This document shows positions 42,505 to 49,876 of a stretch of 54,358 bases of DNA, piece by piece. The first letter of the stretch is position 1, and every line of letters begins with the position of its first letter. Origin of the DNA: a virus; the IMG/VR virus record IMGVR_UViG_3300046703_000036, positions 1 to 54,358 of that record. The stretch is one strand, 5' to 3'. The translations under genes and the position numbers were made by a program. The notes below the pieces were generated by a model. It saw only the letters and a list, made by a program, of their open reading frames with translations, did not search any database and was not told the DNA's origin.

Positions 42505-42666
42505 ATACAACAAAAAACAAAATGGCGGTTTGAGGTCGTAAATATCCCGCCTAAAAAGGTCGAAGTTCCCAAGGACGAACAACATATAAAGGAATTCTCC
42601 AAACAAATGAGGGAGCTTCGCGAGTGGAATAGACGACTTAAAGAATCAAGGAGGAGAAGATTATAG
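42505..42666 (+). CDS. 53-residue basic protein with apparent ATA start
   Basis: GAGGTGAT lies 3 bases upstream of an in-frame ATA at 42505; the frame is then open for 53 codons with no ATG/GTG/TTG near the N terminus (first ATG at codon 36). The sequence is plausible as a protein: TKWRFEVVNIPPKKVEV followed by a charged helix ending RLKESRRRRL. Its TAG stop overlaps the ATA of the protease (ATAG), like an ATGA junction. Confidence 0.55.
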   Translation: MQQKTKWRFEVVNIPPKKVEVPKDEQHIKEFSKQMRELREWNRRLKESRRRRL

Positions 42667-43514
42667 AACGAAAAGGTTTAGGGTGGAGGAAGCAACTTCC
42701 CGACCCAAAAGATTATAAATTTACGGCAAGGCCCGAACAACTCGCGGCTATCCCGACGAGTGCGGATCTAAGGGCGGGCGGTTCCCCAATAAAAGACCAA
42801 GGCCCGACGTCCTCATGCACCGGGCAAGCGGCGGCGTCTCTGTTTGAGTGGCATCAAAAGGCTAAGCACGGGAGCTTCACTCCGGCGTCGGTGCGTTTTA
42901 TTTACAAAGAGAGCCGGGATCTCGAGGGCATCACGGGCGACGAAGGGTCAACGCTGAGAGCGACAGCCAAGGTCATGGCCGATGAGGGGGTTGCTCCGAG
43001 TGCTTTATTCCCTTGGAATCCGAGCCGAATAGACGAGGAGCCGAACGCCGACGTCAAAGCAGCGGCCATGAAGCAGCAAGTCACGAATTATTATGGCGTC
43101 AACGGATTGACCGACCTCAAGGCGGCTCTCGGAGTCGTGCAAATGCCCGTCATGATCGGGTTCACGTGCTTCTATAATCCGAACGACGACAACGCTCCGT
43201 CCGTATTTAATCCCGGCCCCGGAGGTTTGATTCCAATTCCAAACCTCACGACCGACAAGGTTGCGGGAGGTCACGCCGTCGAGGCATGCGGCTTTAACGA
43301 CGCCGGGGCCTATGTAACAATCAAGAACTCTTGGGGCGAGACATGGGGGGAAAACGGTTACGGAAGGCTCCCCTATTGGTATTGGAATAAGGAACTTGTC
43401 GACGATTGTCAGCTCATAGCCGAGGAGGAAGACTTGAATCCGCCGCTCCCGCCGACTCCCGATCCGACTCCTAAGACATTATGTCAAAAGATTAAGGAGT
43501 GGCTAACAGCATGA
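42663..43514 (+). CDS. Papain-like (C1) cysteine protease with non-canonical start
   Basis: 283 residues from ATA 42663; ATT 42660 is an alternative. The N terminus LPDPKDYKF...DLRAGGSPIKDQGPTSSCTGQAAAS is the family signature, with Cys52; His is in AGGHAVEACGFND (~204) and Asn in IKNSWGETWG (~222). From the first ATG/GTG/TTG (42891) the protein would lack the catalytic Cys. A strong SD, AAGGAGGAG, sits 3-6 bases before ATT/ATA. C1 proteases in phages act on other proteins; here it may aid maturation or lysis of a proteinaceous cell layer. Confidence 0.82.
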   Translation: MERKGLGWRKQLPDPKDYKFTARPEQLAAIPTSADLRAGGSPIKDQGPTSSCTGQAAASLFEWHQKAKHGSFTPASVRFIYKESRDLEGITGDEGSTLRATAKVMADEGVAPSALFPWNPSRIDEEPNADVKAAAMKQQVTNYYGVNGLTDLKAALGVVQMPVMIGFTCFYNPNDDNAPSVFNPGPGGLIPIPNLTTDKVAGGHAVEACGFNDAGAYVTIKNSWGETWGENGYGRLPYWYWNKELVDDCQLIAEEEDLNPPLPPTPDPTPKTLCQKIKEWLTA

Positions 43515-43648
43515 GCAAATCGATCACCATATCGGACGCGACTTATACGCTGATTAAACAACTGAAGTACCAAGCGACCAGAGCACAAGACAAGACCGTA
43601 ACGTTCGGTCAAGTCGTCGATTGTTTAATTGAACTCGCGAGAAAATGA
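43511..43648 (+). CDS. Small ribbon-helix-helix-type protein, 45 aa
   Basis: ATG 43511 overlaps the protease stop region and the stop overlaps the next ATG. SITISDATYTLIKQLKYQAT...VTFGQVVDCLIELAR fits a strand-helix-helix DNA-binding fold. Function unknown. Confidence 0.55.
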   Translation: MSKSITISDATYTLIKQLKYQATRAQDKTVTFGQVVDCLIELARK

Positions 43649-44442
43649 TCGACAACGAGACCGCCGAGGGGATCAACTTCTCGGCGCTTTGGCTCAGTGA
43701 TCGCGAGTTATATAAGCAGATACTTAGGGACAACGCGGCGGCATATTTTAAGACTCCCGAGGAGCCCGCTCTATTGGAGGCGATTGATCGTCTTATCGAC
43801 GACCTCTCCAAGGACGGGCCTCCCGAGTATGTCATAGCCGACGTCGTCATTGACGGCGGGCCGGGTTCAATCAATAACCTCCTCTGTTCAGATTGTCCCG
43901 CGACGTGTTGTCTTGAGAGCAACTATATCAGCGTCGGGAACGGCGACCTTCGGGCAATAGCTAAGTATCTCGGCATGCCGTGGAAAAAGTGTGCGAAAAA
44001 GCATTTAAGGCCGACGTCCGGGGAGTTCCGTGAGTGGTTCTATGAGAAGACCAAAGGCAAACCCGAGCCTTGGATTCTAAGGAACGTCGACCCTTGTGAG
44101 TTCTTAGTCGACGGGCGTTGTCAAATATACCCGGTTCGGCCGAACGGCTGTCGATGGTACCCGCTTATATGGAAAAAGCCCGACGGCTATGGCGTGGAGA
44201 TACATCAGGTTTGTCGCTATCCACTCAACATAATAATCTCCGAGATCGTCGGTCAATTCGAGCCGAAGCATTGGAAAGATCCGCAACCTTGGATGCACTT
44301 CATAAGGAAGCGGGCCGCATATACCTTTGAGACAGAGGGCAAGAAGCCCGGCTTAACACAAGAGGAACGAATCGAGTGCTATAAGAAGGGGAACGAGTCT
44401 ATATGGAGGAGGGTTACGAATGAGAGAAGATATGACAAATAG
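43645..44442 (+). CDS. YkgJ-type cysteine cluster protein (large)
   Basis: 265 residues. The YkgJ/UPF0153-type pattern is clear: CSDCPATCCLES (~79-90), DPCEFLVDGRCQIYPVRPNGCRWYP (~152-176) and a last Cys in VCRYPLN. This family is proposed to bind zinc or iron. An N-terminal ~75 residues are extra. A smaller member lies at 44742. Their role in a virus is unknown. Confidence 0.78.
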   Translation: MIDNETAEGINFSALWLSDRELYKQILRDNAAAYFKTPEEPALLEAIDRLIDDLSKDGPPEYVIADVVIDGGPGSINNLLCSDCPATCCLESNYISVGNGDLRAIAKYLGMPWKKCAKKHLRPTSGEFREWFYEKTKGKPEPWILRNVDPCEFLVDGRCQIYPVRPNGCRWYPLIWKKPDGYGVEIHQVCRYPLNIIISEIVGQFEPKHWKDPQPWMHFIRKRAAYTFETEGKKPGLTQEERIECYKKGNESIWRRVTNERRYDK

Positions 44443-44575
44443 GATCTCTGAGGAATGGGGCGACCCTAAAGAGGAGCAGGAAGGCTCGAAAGTAGCGATT
44501 GTTCTCTTGTCATTTGCGTTTATTGTCGGCATTCTATTCGACCATTATTTTATAATTGGTTATTTACACTTATAG
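44420..44575 (+). CDS. Small membrane protein, 51 aa
   Basis: ATG 44420 with GGAGGAGGG upstream, overlapping the previous gene end. A charged N-terminal half precedes one membrane helix (VAIVLLSFAFIVGILF). No family recognised. Confidence 0.55.
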   Translation: MREDMTNRISEEWGDPKEEQEGSKVAIVLLSFAFIVGILFDHYFIIGYLHL

Positions 44576-44587
44576 GGAGGTGAGCGT

Positions 44588-44740
44588 GTTAGTCGAATCA
44601 AGCCGAATAAGCGAGATTGTCATTTATGCAAGCACTTTATCACTCCCGCGTCATGCGAGATAGACAGGGAATGCGATGGCGTCGGGTGGTGCGAGAAGTT
44701 TGTTAACTACTACATTGAACGAATCTTAACCGGGGGATAG
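44588..44740 (+). CDS. Cys-rich protein, ~50 aa, start uncertain
   Basis: The frame read here (VSRIKPNKRDCHLCKHFITP ... CEIDRECDGVGWCEKF) is a convincing zinc-type protein with CxxC and two later Cys pairs, but has no ATG/GTG/TTG. SD GGGAGGTGAG is placed 4 bases before an in-frame GTT at 44588. The GTG at 44586 is in another frame and gives only 25 codons. Either a near-cognate start or a one-base assembly error is present. Confidence 0.45.
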   Translation, partial: VSRIKPNKRDCHLCKHFITPASCEIDRECDGVGWCEKFVNYYIERILTGG

Positions 44741-44741
44741 A

Positions 44742-45095
44742 GTGACCGAGTTTAAAGAGTGTCAAGAATGCTATGGAGTTTGTTGTACAGCATACTCTCT
44801 AACTCCACTTAGGACGGGCGAGGCCGCCCGTATAGCGGCATATCTCGACATGACAGAGGCGGACTTCCGTGAGCGTTACCTTTGGAAGCCTCGATACGTC
44901 GCAAACGACCGGGAGATGGAAGCAATAACTCCCGCAAATCCATGTCCTTTTTGGCAAATGGGGCAATGTGCTATCCATGAAGTCAAACCCGAGACGTGTG
45001 CGAATTACGGGCCGGGGGATAAGACTCTCGAGGAATGCGCGGAATATCACAAATATCGGATGAGGCATGACGAAACGGGACGATCGACGGCATAA
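44742..45095 (+). CDS. YkgJ-type cysteine cluster protein (small)
   Basis: 117 residues from GTG 44742. Pattern: CQECYGVCCTAYSLTPL (~7-23), then PCPFWQMGQCAIHEVKPETCANYG (~67-90). This is a compact, complete member of the same family as 43645-44442. Residues 25-60 (GEAARIAAYLDMTEADFRERYL) are the usual family helix. It overlaps the head morphogenesis gene by 29 bases. Confidence 0.78.
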   Translation: MTEFKECQECYGVCCTAYSLTPLRTGEAARIAAYLDMTEADFRERYLWKPRYVANDREMEAITPANPCPFWQMGQCAIHEVKPETCANYGPGDKTLEECAEYHKYRMRHDETGRSTA

Positions 45096-45909
45096 GTTCG
45101 CGATAGCAATGGCTGCTCATAGGAAGCTATGGGCGAGGATCGCGTTTAATCAACTTAGCAAGGCGGCCAAGTTTGATAAAGCACACGTCCGACAGATCAT
45201 GCGGGCAACCTCCGACTCTGAGGCCGCTTTAAAACATATCAAAACTTACTTTGAAGGCCCGTCCCGCGTCTATTGGGCGAGTGTATTAAGAACCGTATGG
45301 AAAACAACAGGAAAAGAGGCGTCGCAAGTAGTCAATGACCTCATAACGGGCAAAGACTTTATGCGTTCGTTGACCGGAGTGACTCTCTATGGCCCGCAAC
45401 GCAAAGACGGGGCTTTGGAAGCAGCGTCCGCCGGGTCTTCTTGGGATCAAATCGTTGAGCAGAAAATCACCGCAAGAGCGAACAAGGTTAAAGGGGTAAC
45501 TGATACAACTTACGAACAAATCAAGAGAGTTATGCTCGCCGGGCATGACGAAGGCGCGACTCACTATGAGATAGGGCAACGGATCGAGGAGCATCTCGAC
45601 GAACTTTGGCCCGGGCGTGGAGAGGCAATCTCAAGGACAGAAGTAAACGGGGCAATGAATACGGCCATGCTCTCAGAAGCGCAACAAATCTCTCCAGAAT
45701 TAAACAAGGTTTGGTCTTGCACTATGTCTATAAACTCACGTCAATCTCACATGGACGCTGACGGGCAATCAGTCCCGCAAGGCGAACCGTTCAACATAGA
45801 CGGCGAGGACATGGAGGAACCGGGAGACGATTCAGCGAGTCCCGAGAACGTTATAAATTGTGAATGTACTATGTTTTTTGAACAGCCCGAGGAGGGTTCT
45901 AATGAATAA
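45067..45909 (+). CDS. Head morphogenesis protein (SPP1 gp7/Mu gpF-like)
   Basis: 280 residues. The C-terminal domain shows the family signature: AISRTEVNGAMNTA (~188-201), WSCTMSINSRQSHMDADGQSVP (~218-239), and SPENVINCECTMFF. The N-terminal half is helical, with KTTYEQIKRVML before the signature. The family is a minor capsid component that works with the portal. Here it is about 10.5 kb from the portal across the contig junction, which fits a circular map. Confidence 0.87.
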   Translation: MTKRDDRRHKFAIAMAAHRKLWARIAFNQLSKAAKFDKAHVRQIMRATSDSEAALKHIKTYFEGPSRVYWASVLRTVWKTTGKEASQVVNDLITGKDFMRSLTGVTLYGPQRKDGALEAASAGSSWDQIVEQKITARANKVKGVTDTTYEQIKRVMLAGHDEGATHYEIGQRIEEHLDELWPGRGEAISRTEVNGAMNTAMLSEAQQISPELNKVWSCTMSINSRQSHMDADGQSVPQGEPFNIDGEDMEEPGDDSASPENVINCECTMFFEQPEEGSNE

Positions 45910-46129
45910 AACCGAGTGTAATTTCCCTAAAGACGAGTTTCAAATCATCATGCCGCAAGGCTGCGAGAAATGCAAAAAGCCTTTAGACGATTGTCGTTGC
46001 CCCGAATATCCCGCTATGGACGGGATTCATTGGTACGAGGGCGAATGGCTTTGCGAGGCTTGCTTGCATGAGATCGGCTGCAAAGAGTTCTTAGGTGACT
46101 TCTCCAAAAGAGGAGCGAGGAGAGAATGA
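45902..46129 (+). CDS. Zinc-binding-type small protein
   Basis: 75 residues from ATG 45902 inside the end of the preceding gene (AGGAGG upstream). CEKCKKPLDDCRC (~21-33) and CEACLHEIGC (~52-61) suggest two metal ligands pairs. It overlaps the next start. No family recognised. Confidence 0.62.
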   Translation: MNKTECNFPKDEFQIIMPQGCEKCKKPLDDCRCPEYPAMDGIHWYEGEWLCEACLHEIGCKEFLGDFSKRGARRE

Positions 46130-46269
46130 AAGACGGAGACAGAGGGGACGGTTCAGCGGACGGCCCGATCAAGTTCTTTAAGCCCGGCTATTGTCACTTT
46201 TGCGGCTGCGAGACGTTGATTGATATAGCGTCGAACCGTTGTGCGGACTGTCATAGGAGGAAAGAATGA
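46126..46269 (+). CDS. Small zinc ribbon protein, 47 aa
   Basis: ATG 46126 overlaps the previous stop. CHFCGC (23-28) and CADC (39-42) form a four-cysteine ribbon at the C terminus. GCGAGGAGAG precedes the start. Function unknown. Confidence 0.6.
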   Translation: MKDGDRGDGSADGPIKFFKPGYCHFCGCETLIDIASNRCADCHRRKE

Positions 46270-46472
46270 GTCGCAAAGAAGACGAATACGATGACGTGGT
46301 CAAATCTATGTCAAATCACTGGCGGCTTGACTTGCTCGAAGCTAAAGTCAAAAATCTCGAGAAGATGATCGAGAGTCATTGCGGGAATTGCGGGCCGCAA
46401 AGCAGGGCATTTAAGACCGTTCACGTCAGCTTTAAAGACGGCAAACCCGACCGAGAGATCCCTATTGAATAA
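46266..46472 (+). CDS. Hypothetical protein with CGNC motif
   Basis: 68 residues, ATG overlapping the preceding TGA. A helical N-terminal half (HWRLDLLEAKVKNLEKMIES) is followed by CGNC and a short beta tail. AGGAGGAAAG precedes the start. It lies directly before the nuclease gene. No family recognised. Confidence 0.6.
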   Translation: MSRKEDEYDDVVKSMSNHWRLDLLEAKVKNLEKMIESHCGNCGPQSRAFKTVHVSFKDGKPDREIPIE

Positions 46473-46474
46473 TC

Positions 46475-46969
46475 ATGCCCGGGACATCTCCTTGGGAGAC
46501 GACCCTCGTCGGTCGTATCAACGACTATTTTAAAGACACGCAACAACCCGGGATAGCGTTCCGACTCAAGCAAAGCCACTTTTATACGCAATACGTCGAC
46601 GTCCTTGTCGATCACGGGAGCCGGGCGTTCTATCTCGCTATTGAGTGTAAGTCGATTGATCCCAAGAAGACCAAGAAGTTCTATTTTAGTTCATGGACGG
46701 TCGACAAGAAAGGAGTGCATCAAATAGACCGGATCTCTGAGTTCTTGGAGAAGGGACAACGCTTCGGAATCCTTGCAGCCGAGATACGACGCGGCCAAGG
46801 ACACACTAACGAGGTCTATCTCGCCCCTTGGCATCATGTTAAGTATGCTTATGACAACGGCGTCAAAGGGTTCTCTCCGAAGGATCTCGCCGAGAAATAT
46901 CCCCGACTGCTCAAGGATGAGGGCGTCCTTAATCTTGAGTATTGCTTGCATTGCCTTCGACAGTTTTGA
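46475..46969 (+). CDS. PD-(D/E)XK nuclease, RecU/Holliday-resolvase-like
   Basis: 164 residues. The catalytic core is visible: YVDVLVDHGSRAFYLAIECKSID, with Asp ~32 and Glu-x-Lys at the IECK segment (~54), then a long helical region with a conserved-looking WTVDKKGVHQIDRI. The length and layout resemble archaeal and phage Holliday junction resolvases, which process branched replication products. A restriction-like single-site nuclease cannot be excluded. Confidence 0.72.
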   Translation: MPGTSPWETTLVGRINDYFKDTQQPGIAFRLKQSHFYTQYVDVLVDHGSRAFYLAIECKSIDPKKTKKFYFSSWTVDKKGVHQIDRISEFLEKGQRFGILAAEIRRGQGHTNEVYLAPWHHVKYAYDNGVKGFSPKDLAEKYPRLLKDEGVLNLEYCLHCLRQF

Positions 46970-47012
46970 TTGTCACCAACCTTTTTGAAGGATTGGGTAT
47001 ATAGTGGTAGCT

Positions 47013-47138
47013 ATGGAATCCATAACAAACATTCCAATAAATGTAGAGACCCGGGAACTTCTTAAGAAGCGTGGCTCCAAGGGGGATACTTACGACGCGA
47101 TCATCCGGGAACTTTTGGATAAGGTGAAAGAAGTATGA
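47013..47138 (+). CDS. VapB-type antitoxin-like protein (orphan)
   Basis: 41 residues: a short strand, then RELLKKRGSKGDTYDAIIRELLD, the pattern of the archaeal VapB-like antitoxin family DUF7557 (…KGxTYDxIIxxLL). There is no toxin gene next to it; the flanks are a nuclease and a ParB gene. A role as DNA-binding regulator of the ParB cassette is possible. Its stop overlaps the ParB start (ATGA). Confidence 0.65.
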   Translation: MESITNIPINVETRELLKKRGSKGDTYDAIIRELLDKVKEV

Positions 47139-48097
47139 CACAAGCAATATATGAGACAGTCGAGTTGCCGATCGACGACGTTAAGCCGTCAACACACAAC
47201 CCGAGAAAAACATTCGACAAAGAGCAACTCGATATATTAAGGGACTCGATCAAACAACACGCGATCCTTGAGCCGATCCTTGTCCGCAAGGAAGGTCTTG
47301 AGATCATAGACGGCGAGAGACGTTGGAGGTCTTTAAGGGGCAACGGTGCGGCAACCATCGTCGCTCGAATCTATGACGTCGACGAACCAACGGCCGCCGA
47401 GATACGACTAACCGCACAAATGCAACGGGTCGATTTAAGCGACCGTGAGAAGGAAGACGCTCTTTATGAGTTGTGGATTGAAGGGAGCGAGACCGGCCGA
47501 TATGAGACACAGAGAGACATGGCAAAAGCGACAGGAATTAATATTCAGACTCTTAAGCGGTTTATTTCGGCAAAAGGAGAAAGGGCCGCACTACAGGATG
47601 AGGGAATCGAAAATGTCTCAGCGATTGATTTAAGCGAAACACACATACTCAAAGAATCAGACCCCGACGCTCGCAACGAACTACTCATGCAACGGCAAGA
47701 AGGGAACATAACATGGGACGAGATGCGAGAACTAAAGAACATAATCGCCGAGAAGGATCACGGAGATAAATCAGCAAAGGAAATTATTGATGAGTTCAAG
47801 ACAATCAAACAAGAGCAAAAGGCCGAGACTCGGGACGCTTTAAAACGTCGGAAGCTCCAAGGACAAGGGGTCGAGGACATCGTTGTCACCAAAGGGGTGC
47901 AAGAATTCGAGGAGTTCACGTCGGAGAGTCGATTGCTCAAAGACTATCAAGACACATACTCTCGCGTTTGGAGTTCGTTCAGAGTCGACGTCCTCAAGAA
48001 CATGAAGGACGAATCAAAACAAAAGGCATGCGTGAACCTCGTTTGGAAGGTATATAAAGCGTCCGAGGAGGTTCTTAACGAGATGGGGGTTCTCTGA
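47135..48097 (+). CDS. ParB/Spo0J-like protein (cassette 2)
   Basis: 320 residues. ParB N-terminal domain motifs are NPRKTFDKEQLDILRDSI (~24-41) and GERRWRSLR (~61-69), with the RVDLSDREK segment and a helix-turn-helix (TGINIQTLKRFIS, ~132-144). It aligns with the first ParB at 35531 but is clearly diverged. It overlaps its partner gene by one base. No ParA is present. Confidence 0.85.
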   Translation: MTQAIYETVELPIDDVKPSTHNPRKTFDKEQLDILRDSIKQHAILEPILVRKEGLEIIDGERRWRSLRGNGAATIVARIYDVDEPTAAEIRLTAQMQRVDLSDREKEDALYELWIEGSETGRYETQRDMAKATGINIQTLKRFISAKGERAALQDEGIENVSAIDLSETHILKESDPDARNELLMQRQEGNITWDEMRELKNIIAEKDHGDKSAKEIIDEFKTIKQEQKAETRDALKRRKLQGQGVEDIVVTKGVQEFEEFTSESRLLKDYQDTYSRVWSSFRVDVLKNMKDESKQKACVNLVWKVYKASEEVLNEMGVL

Positions 48098-48621
48098 TGG
48101 ATGTCGCACCCAAGGTAAAAAAGCCGACAGTTCATTGGAAACCGCAATGTCGTGTTTTAAAGCGTTGGTTGGATAAACACGCCGGAACATTTTTCAATAA
48201 AGCCTCTTTAAAGGCCGACCTTAGACTGAGTGAGAAGGAATGGTCAAAGACGTACCAATGTTTAACATATTGGCGCGATAAGTTCCGAGACTATATGGCG
48301 TATCGTTATGACCGAGGGAAGATGAACGGCCCCGATCACGCCGCACTCCTTGAGGTTGCATATCGGGACTTCTATGCCGAATGGGGCATGCAACCGTTCT
48401 ATAATGACGGCGTCGAGTATTATGTCCCGGATCTTAGAGATAAGATCGTCATAGACAATAGGCGCTTAATTCGCAAAGCATACGGGATCGAGACCGTTGC
48501 TCGTGAGTCGTTGCATAGTAACGTCACGTTAAGGGACGGGACTCCAATGACTGCAATAATCGGGGACATCGAACAGATCAAGCAAAAATTACTCGACGGA
48601 ATGGATAGCAAAAGGGGTTAA
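48097..48621 (+). CDS. ParB-linked partner protein (cassette 2)
   Basis: 174 residues. It shares with 36547-37251 the layout of a basic N terminus, a WxxxYQxLTYWRDKFRDY-type helix, then EVAYRDFYAEWGMQP and a C-terminal helical part, but lacks the zinc ribbon. The conserved ParB-partner order in two places suggests a functional pair. Ends within a terminator hairpin. Confidence 0.65.
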   Translation: MDVAPKVKKPTVHWKPQCRVLKRWLDKHAGTFFNKASLKADLRLSEKEWSKTYQCLTYWRDKFRDYMAYRYDRGKMNGPDHAALLEVAYRDFYAEWGMQPFYNDGVEYYVPDLRDKIVIDNRRLIRKAYGIETVARESLHSNVTLRDGTPMTAIIGDIEQIKQKLLDGMDSKRG

Positions 48622-48639
48622 TCAAACCTCTCTTTTTTT
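48613..48639 (+). terminator. Hairpin plus T-tract terminator
   Basis: AGGGGTT pairs with AACCTCT (one G-U) around AATCA and is followed by CTTTTTTT. The stem starts inside the stop region of the ParB partner gene. Both a bacterial-type hairpin and an archaeal T-tract are present. Confidence 0.6.
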
Positions 48640-48648
48640 CCACTATTG

Positions 48649-48676
48649 AATACATACAATACATACACTTATATAC
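48649..48676 (+). promoter_or_regulatory. Promoter with tandem 9-base repeat
   Basis: AATACATAC occurs twice in direct succession, followed by ACTTATATAC, a TATA-like element about 70 bases before the next ATG. The leader between them contains a G/C-rich hairpin-forming stretch. The repeats may bind a regulator. Confidence 0.5.
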
Positions 48677-48744
48677 TGAAGGGTGCATGTATAGTATTAG
48701 ACAAGCGGGACGGGGCAACCCGGCCCGGGAGTGGTGAACAAAAA

Positions 48745-49014
48745 ATGACTCAAAATCTTGGGACTTGTATAAGGTGCGACGCAAAGACTCTTAATCACGA
48801 CCGTCTTGACAGCGGATACGTCTTTTTTATCTGTGAAGACTGCGAGCGCGTCCGCAACCGAAGCGCAATCGAGGAGCTTAGAACGGTCTTAGTCGACAAT
48901 AAACTCCCCGACGAGACGACCTTTAACCACTGCGAGCATGAGGAGTGTCACGGTTGCTCACTCAGCATGGCACACTGCGACGGATGCCCGACGAAGCACC
49001 CGGAGAAGTTCTAA
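48745..49014 (+). CDS. Protein with two Cys clusters
   Basis: 89 residues from ATG 48745 (GTGGTG upstream). N-terminal CIRC...CEDCERVRNR is a ribbon at residues ~8-35. The C-terminal HCEHEECHGCSLSMAHCDGC is a second dense Cys/His cluster. It starts the last operon section. Function unknown, probably metal-binding. Confidence 0.6.
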   Translation: MTQNLGTCIRCDAKTLNHDRLDSGYVFFICEDCERVRNRSAIEELRTVLVDNKLPDETTFNHCEHEECHGCSLSMAHCDGCPTKHPEKF

Positions 49015-49036
49015 GGGGGCCAAGGCTCCCTTTTTT
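49014..49036 (+). terminator. Hairpin plus T-tract terminator
   Basis: AGGGGGCC and GGCTCCCT pair over eight positions (one G-U), with AA in the tip, followed by TTTTTT. It begins in the preceding stop codon and leads into the SD of the next gene. Confidence 0.6.
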
Positions 49037-49052
49037 ATTGAGGTGATGAAAA

Positions 49053-49250
49053 ATGGCTAAGTTTTTAAAAGAGTGTGAATACTGCGGCCGCACGTTTGAC
49101 CCCGATGAGGACTACGACGACGGCGGCTATTACTCTGAGGAATATTGCTCCGCTCGTTGTGAGTCGGCGGATGAATCATTCCGAGCCGCTCAGGACGCGG
49201 CCGACGCCAAATTTGTCGAGATGGCATACGGCCCCGAGGACGTGTTTTAA
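49053..49250 (+). CDS. Small zinc finger protein, 65 aa
   Basis: GAGGTGAT precedes ATG 49053. CEYCGRTFDPDED (8-20) followed by YCSARCE is the treble-clef-like pattern found in many phage and archaeal small zinc proteins. Acidic overall. Function unknown. Confidence 0.65.
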   Translation: MAKFLKECEYCGRTFDPDEDYDDGGYYSEEYCSARCESADESFRAAQDAADAKFVEMAYGPEDVF

Positions 49251-49376
49251 ATGTATTGCACATGGTACGGACGCGACGTAACGGGGCGCTTCTGCGAGGA
49301 TTGCCCCCGTTACACTAACGTCGTCGATCGCGACGGCGTATTGGAATGCTTGCATATTAGGGAACGGGAGACATAA
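49251..49376 (+). CDS. Small Cys-rich protein, 41 aa
   Basis: ATG directly follows the previous TAA. Cysteines at 3, 15, 18 and 33 with FCEDCP near the middle. Function unknown; the SD is internal to the previous gene (CCGAGGAC). Confidence 0.5.
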   Translation: MYCTWYGRDVTGRFCEDCPRYTNVVDRDGVLECLHIRERET

Positions 49377-49382
49377 CGTTAC

Positions 49383-49391
49383 TAATATATA
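49383..49391 (+). promoter_or_regulatory. TATA-like element before 49426
   Basis: TAATATATA lies 35-43 bases before the ATG at 49426, leaving a short leader that holds the SD TGAGGTGAAAG. Confidence 0.45.
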
Positions 49392-49425
49392 CATAGAAGA
49401 CTATTATAGGTGAGGTGAAAGACTT

Positions 49426-49605
49426 ATGGCAAAAGTATTCGTTGAACTATCCGACGGCGACTCAGTTCAAAAGAGAGGTCTTATTGAAATCTCCCGGGAG
49501 AACTATGAGAAGCTCGAGAAGATACGTGAAGACACAGAGATCGCGAGCGGACGCAAGACCACAATAGACGACGTCTTATTCGAGCTGACTTATGGCCGCT
49601 ATTAA
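49426..49605 (+). CDS. RHH-type small regulator, 59 aa
   Basis: An N-terminal strand (MAKVFVELSDGD) is followed by helices ending TIDDVLFELTYGRY, resembling RHH antitoxin or repressor proteins. AGGTGAGGTG precedes the ATG. It overlaps the next gene by 14 bases. No toxin partner recognised. Confidence 0.55.
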   Translation: MAKVFVELSDGDSVQKRGLIEISRENYEKLEKIREDTEIASGRKTTIDDVLFELTYGRY

Positions 49606-49876
49606 GCAATACAAGCGGAGCCTCGACATCACAGAGCCGACCGGCCCGCTCTCGTTTGGGACGATATGCGTCGGCAAGTTTGGCGAGTCTTTGGACTGTT
49701 ACGTCCCGATTGAATTATGCTCTATTTGTGAGTGGGGCTCGACTAACATCAATCATGGCCGTTACTGCTCGCACCCCGACGCATTAAAGAATTGGAGGAG
49801 GTTGCTCAATGAGCAGCATGAAAAAGCATTTTTCAGAGTATTTAAAAGAGAGAAAAATCACGGGCGACGAGATTAG
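49592..49876 (+). CDS. Cys-containing hypothetical protein
   Basis: 94 residues. CSICEWGSTNINHGRYC near residues 43-59 may bind a metal. A basic helical C terminus (ALKNWRRLLNEQHEKAFFRVFKREK) follows. It overlaps the next gene by 68 bases, so one of the two starts may be internal. Family not recognised. Confidence 0.5.
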   Translation: MAAIKQYKRSLDITEPTGPLSFGTICVGKFGESLDCYVPIELCSICEWGSTNINHGRYCSHPDALKNWRRLLNEQHEKAFFRVFKREKNHGRRD

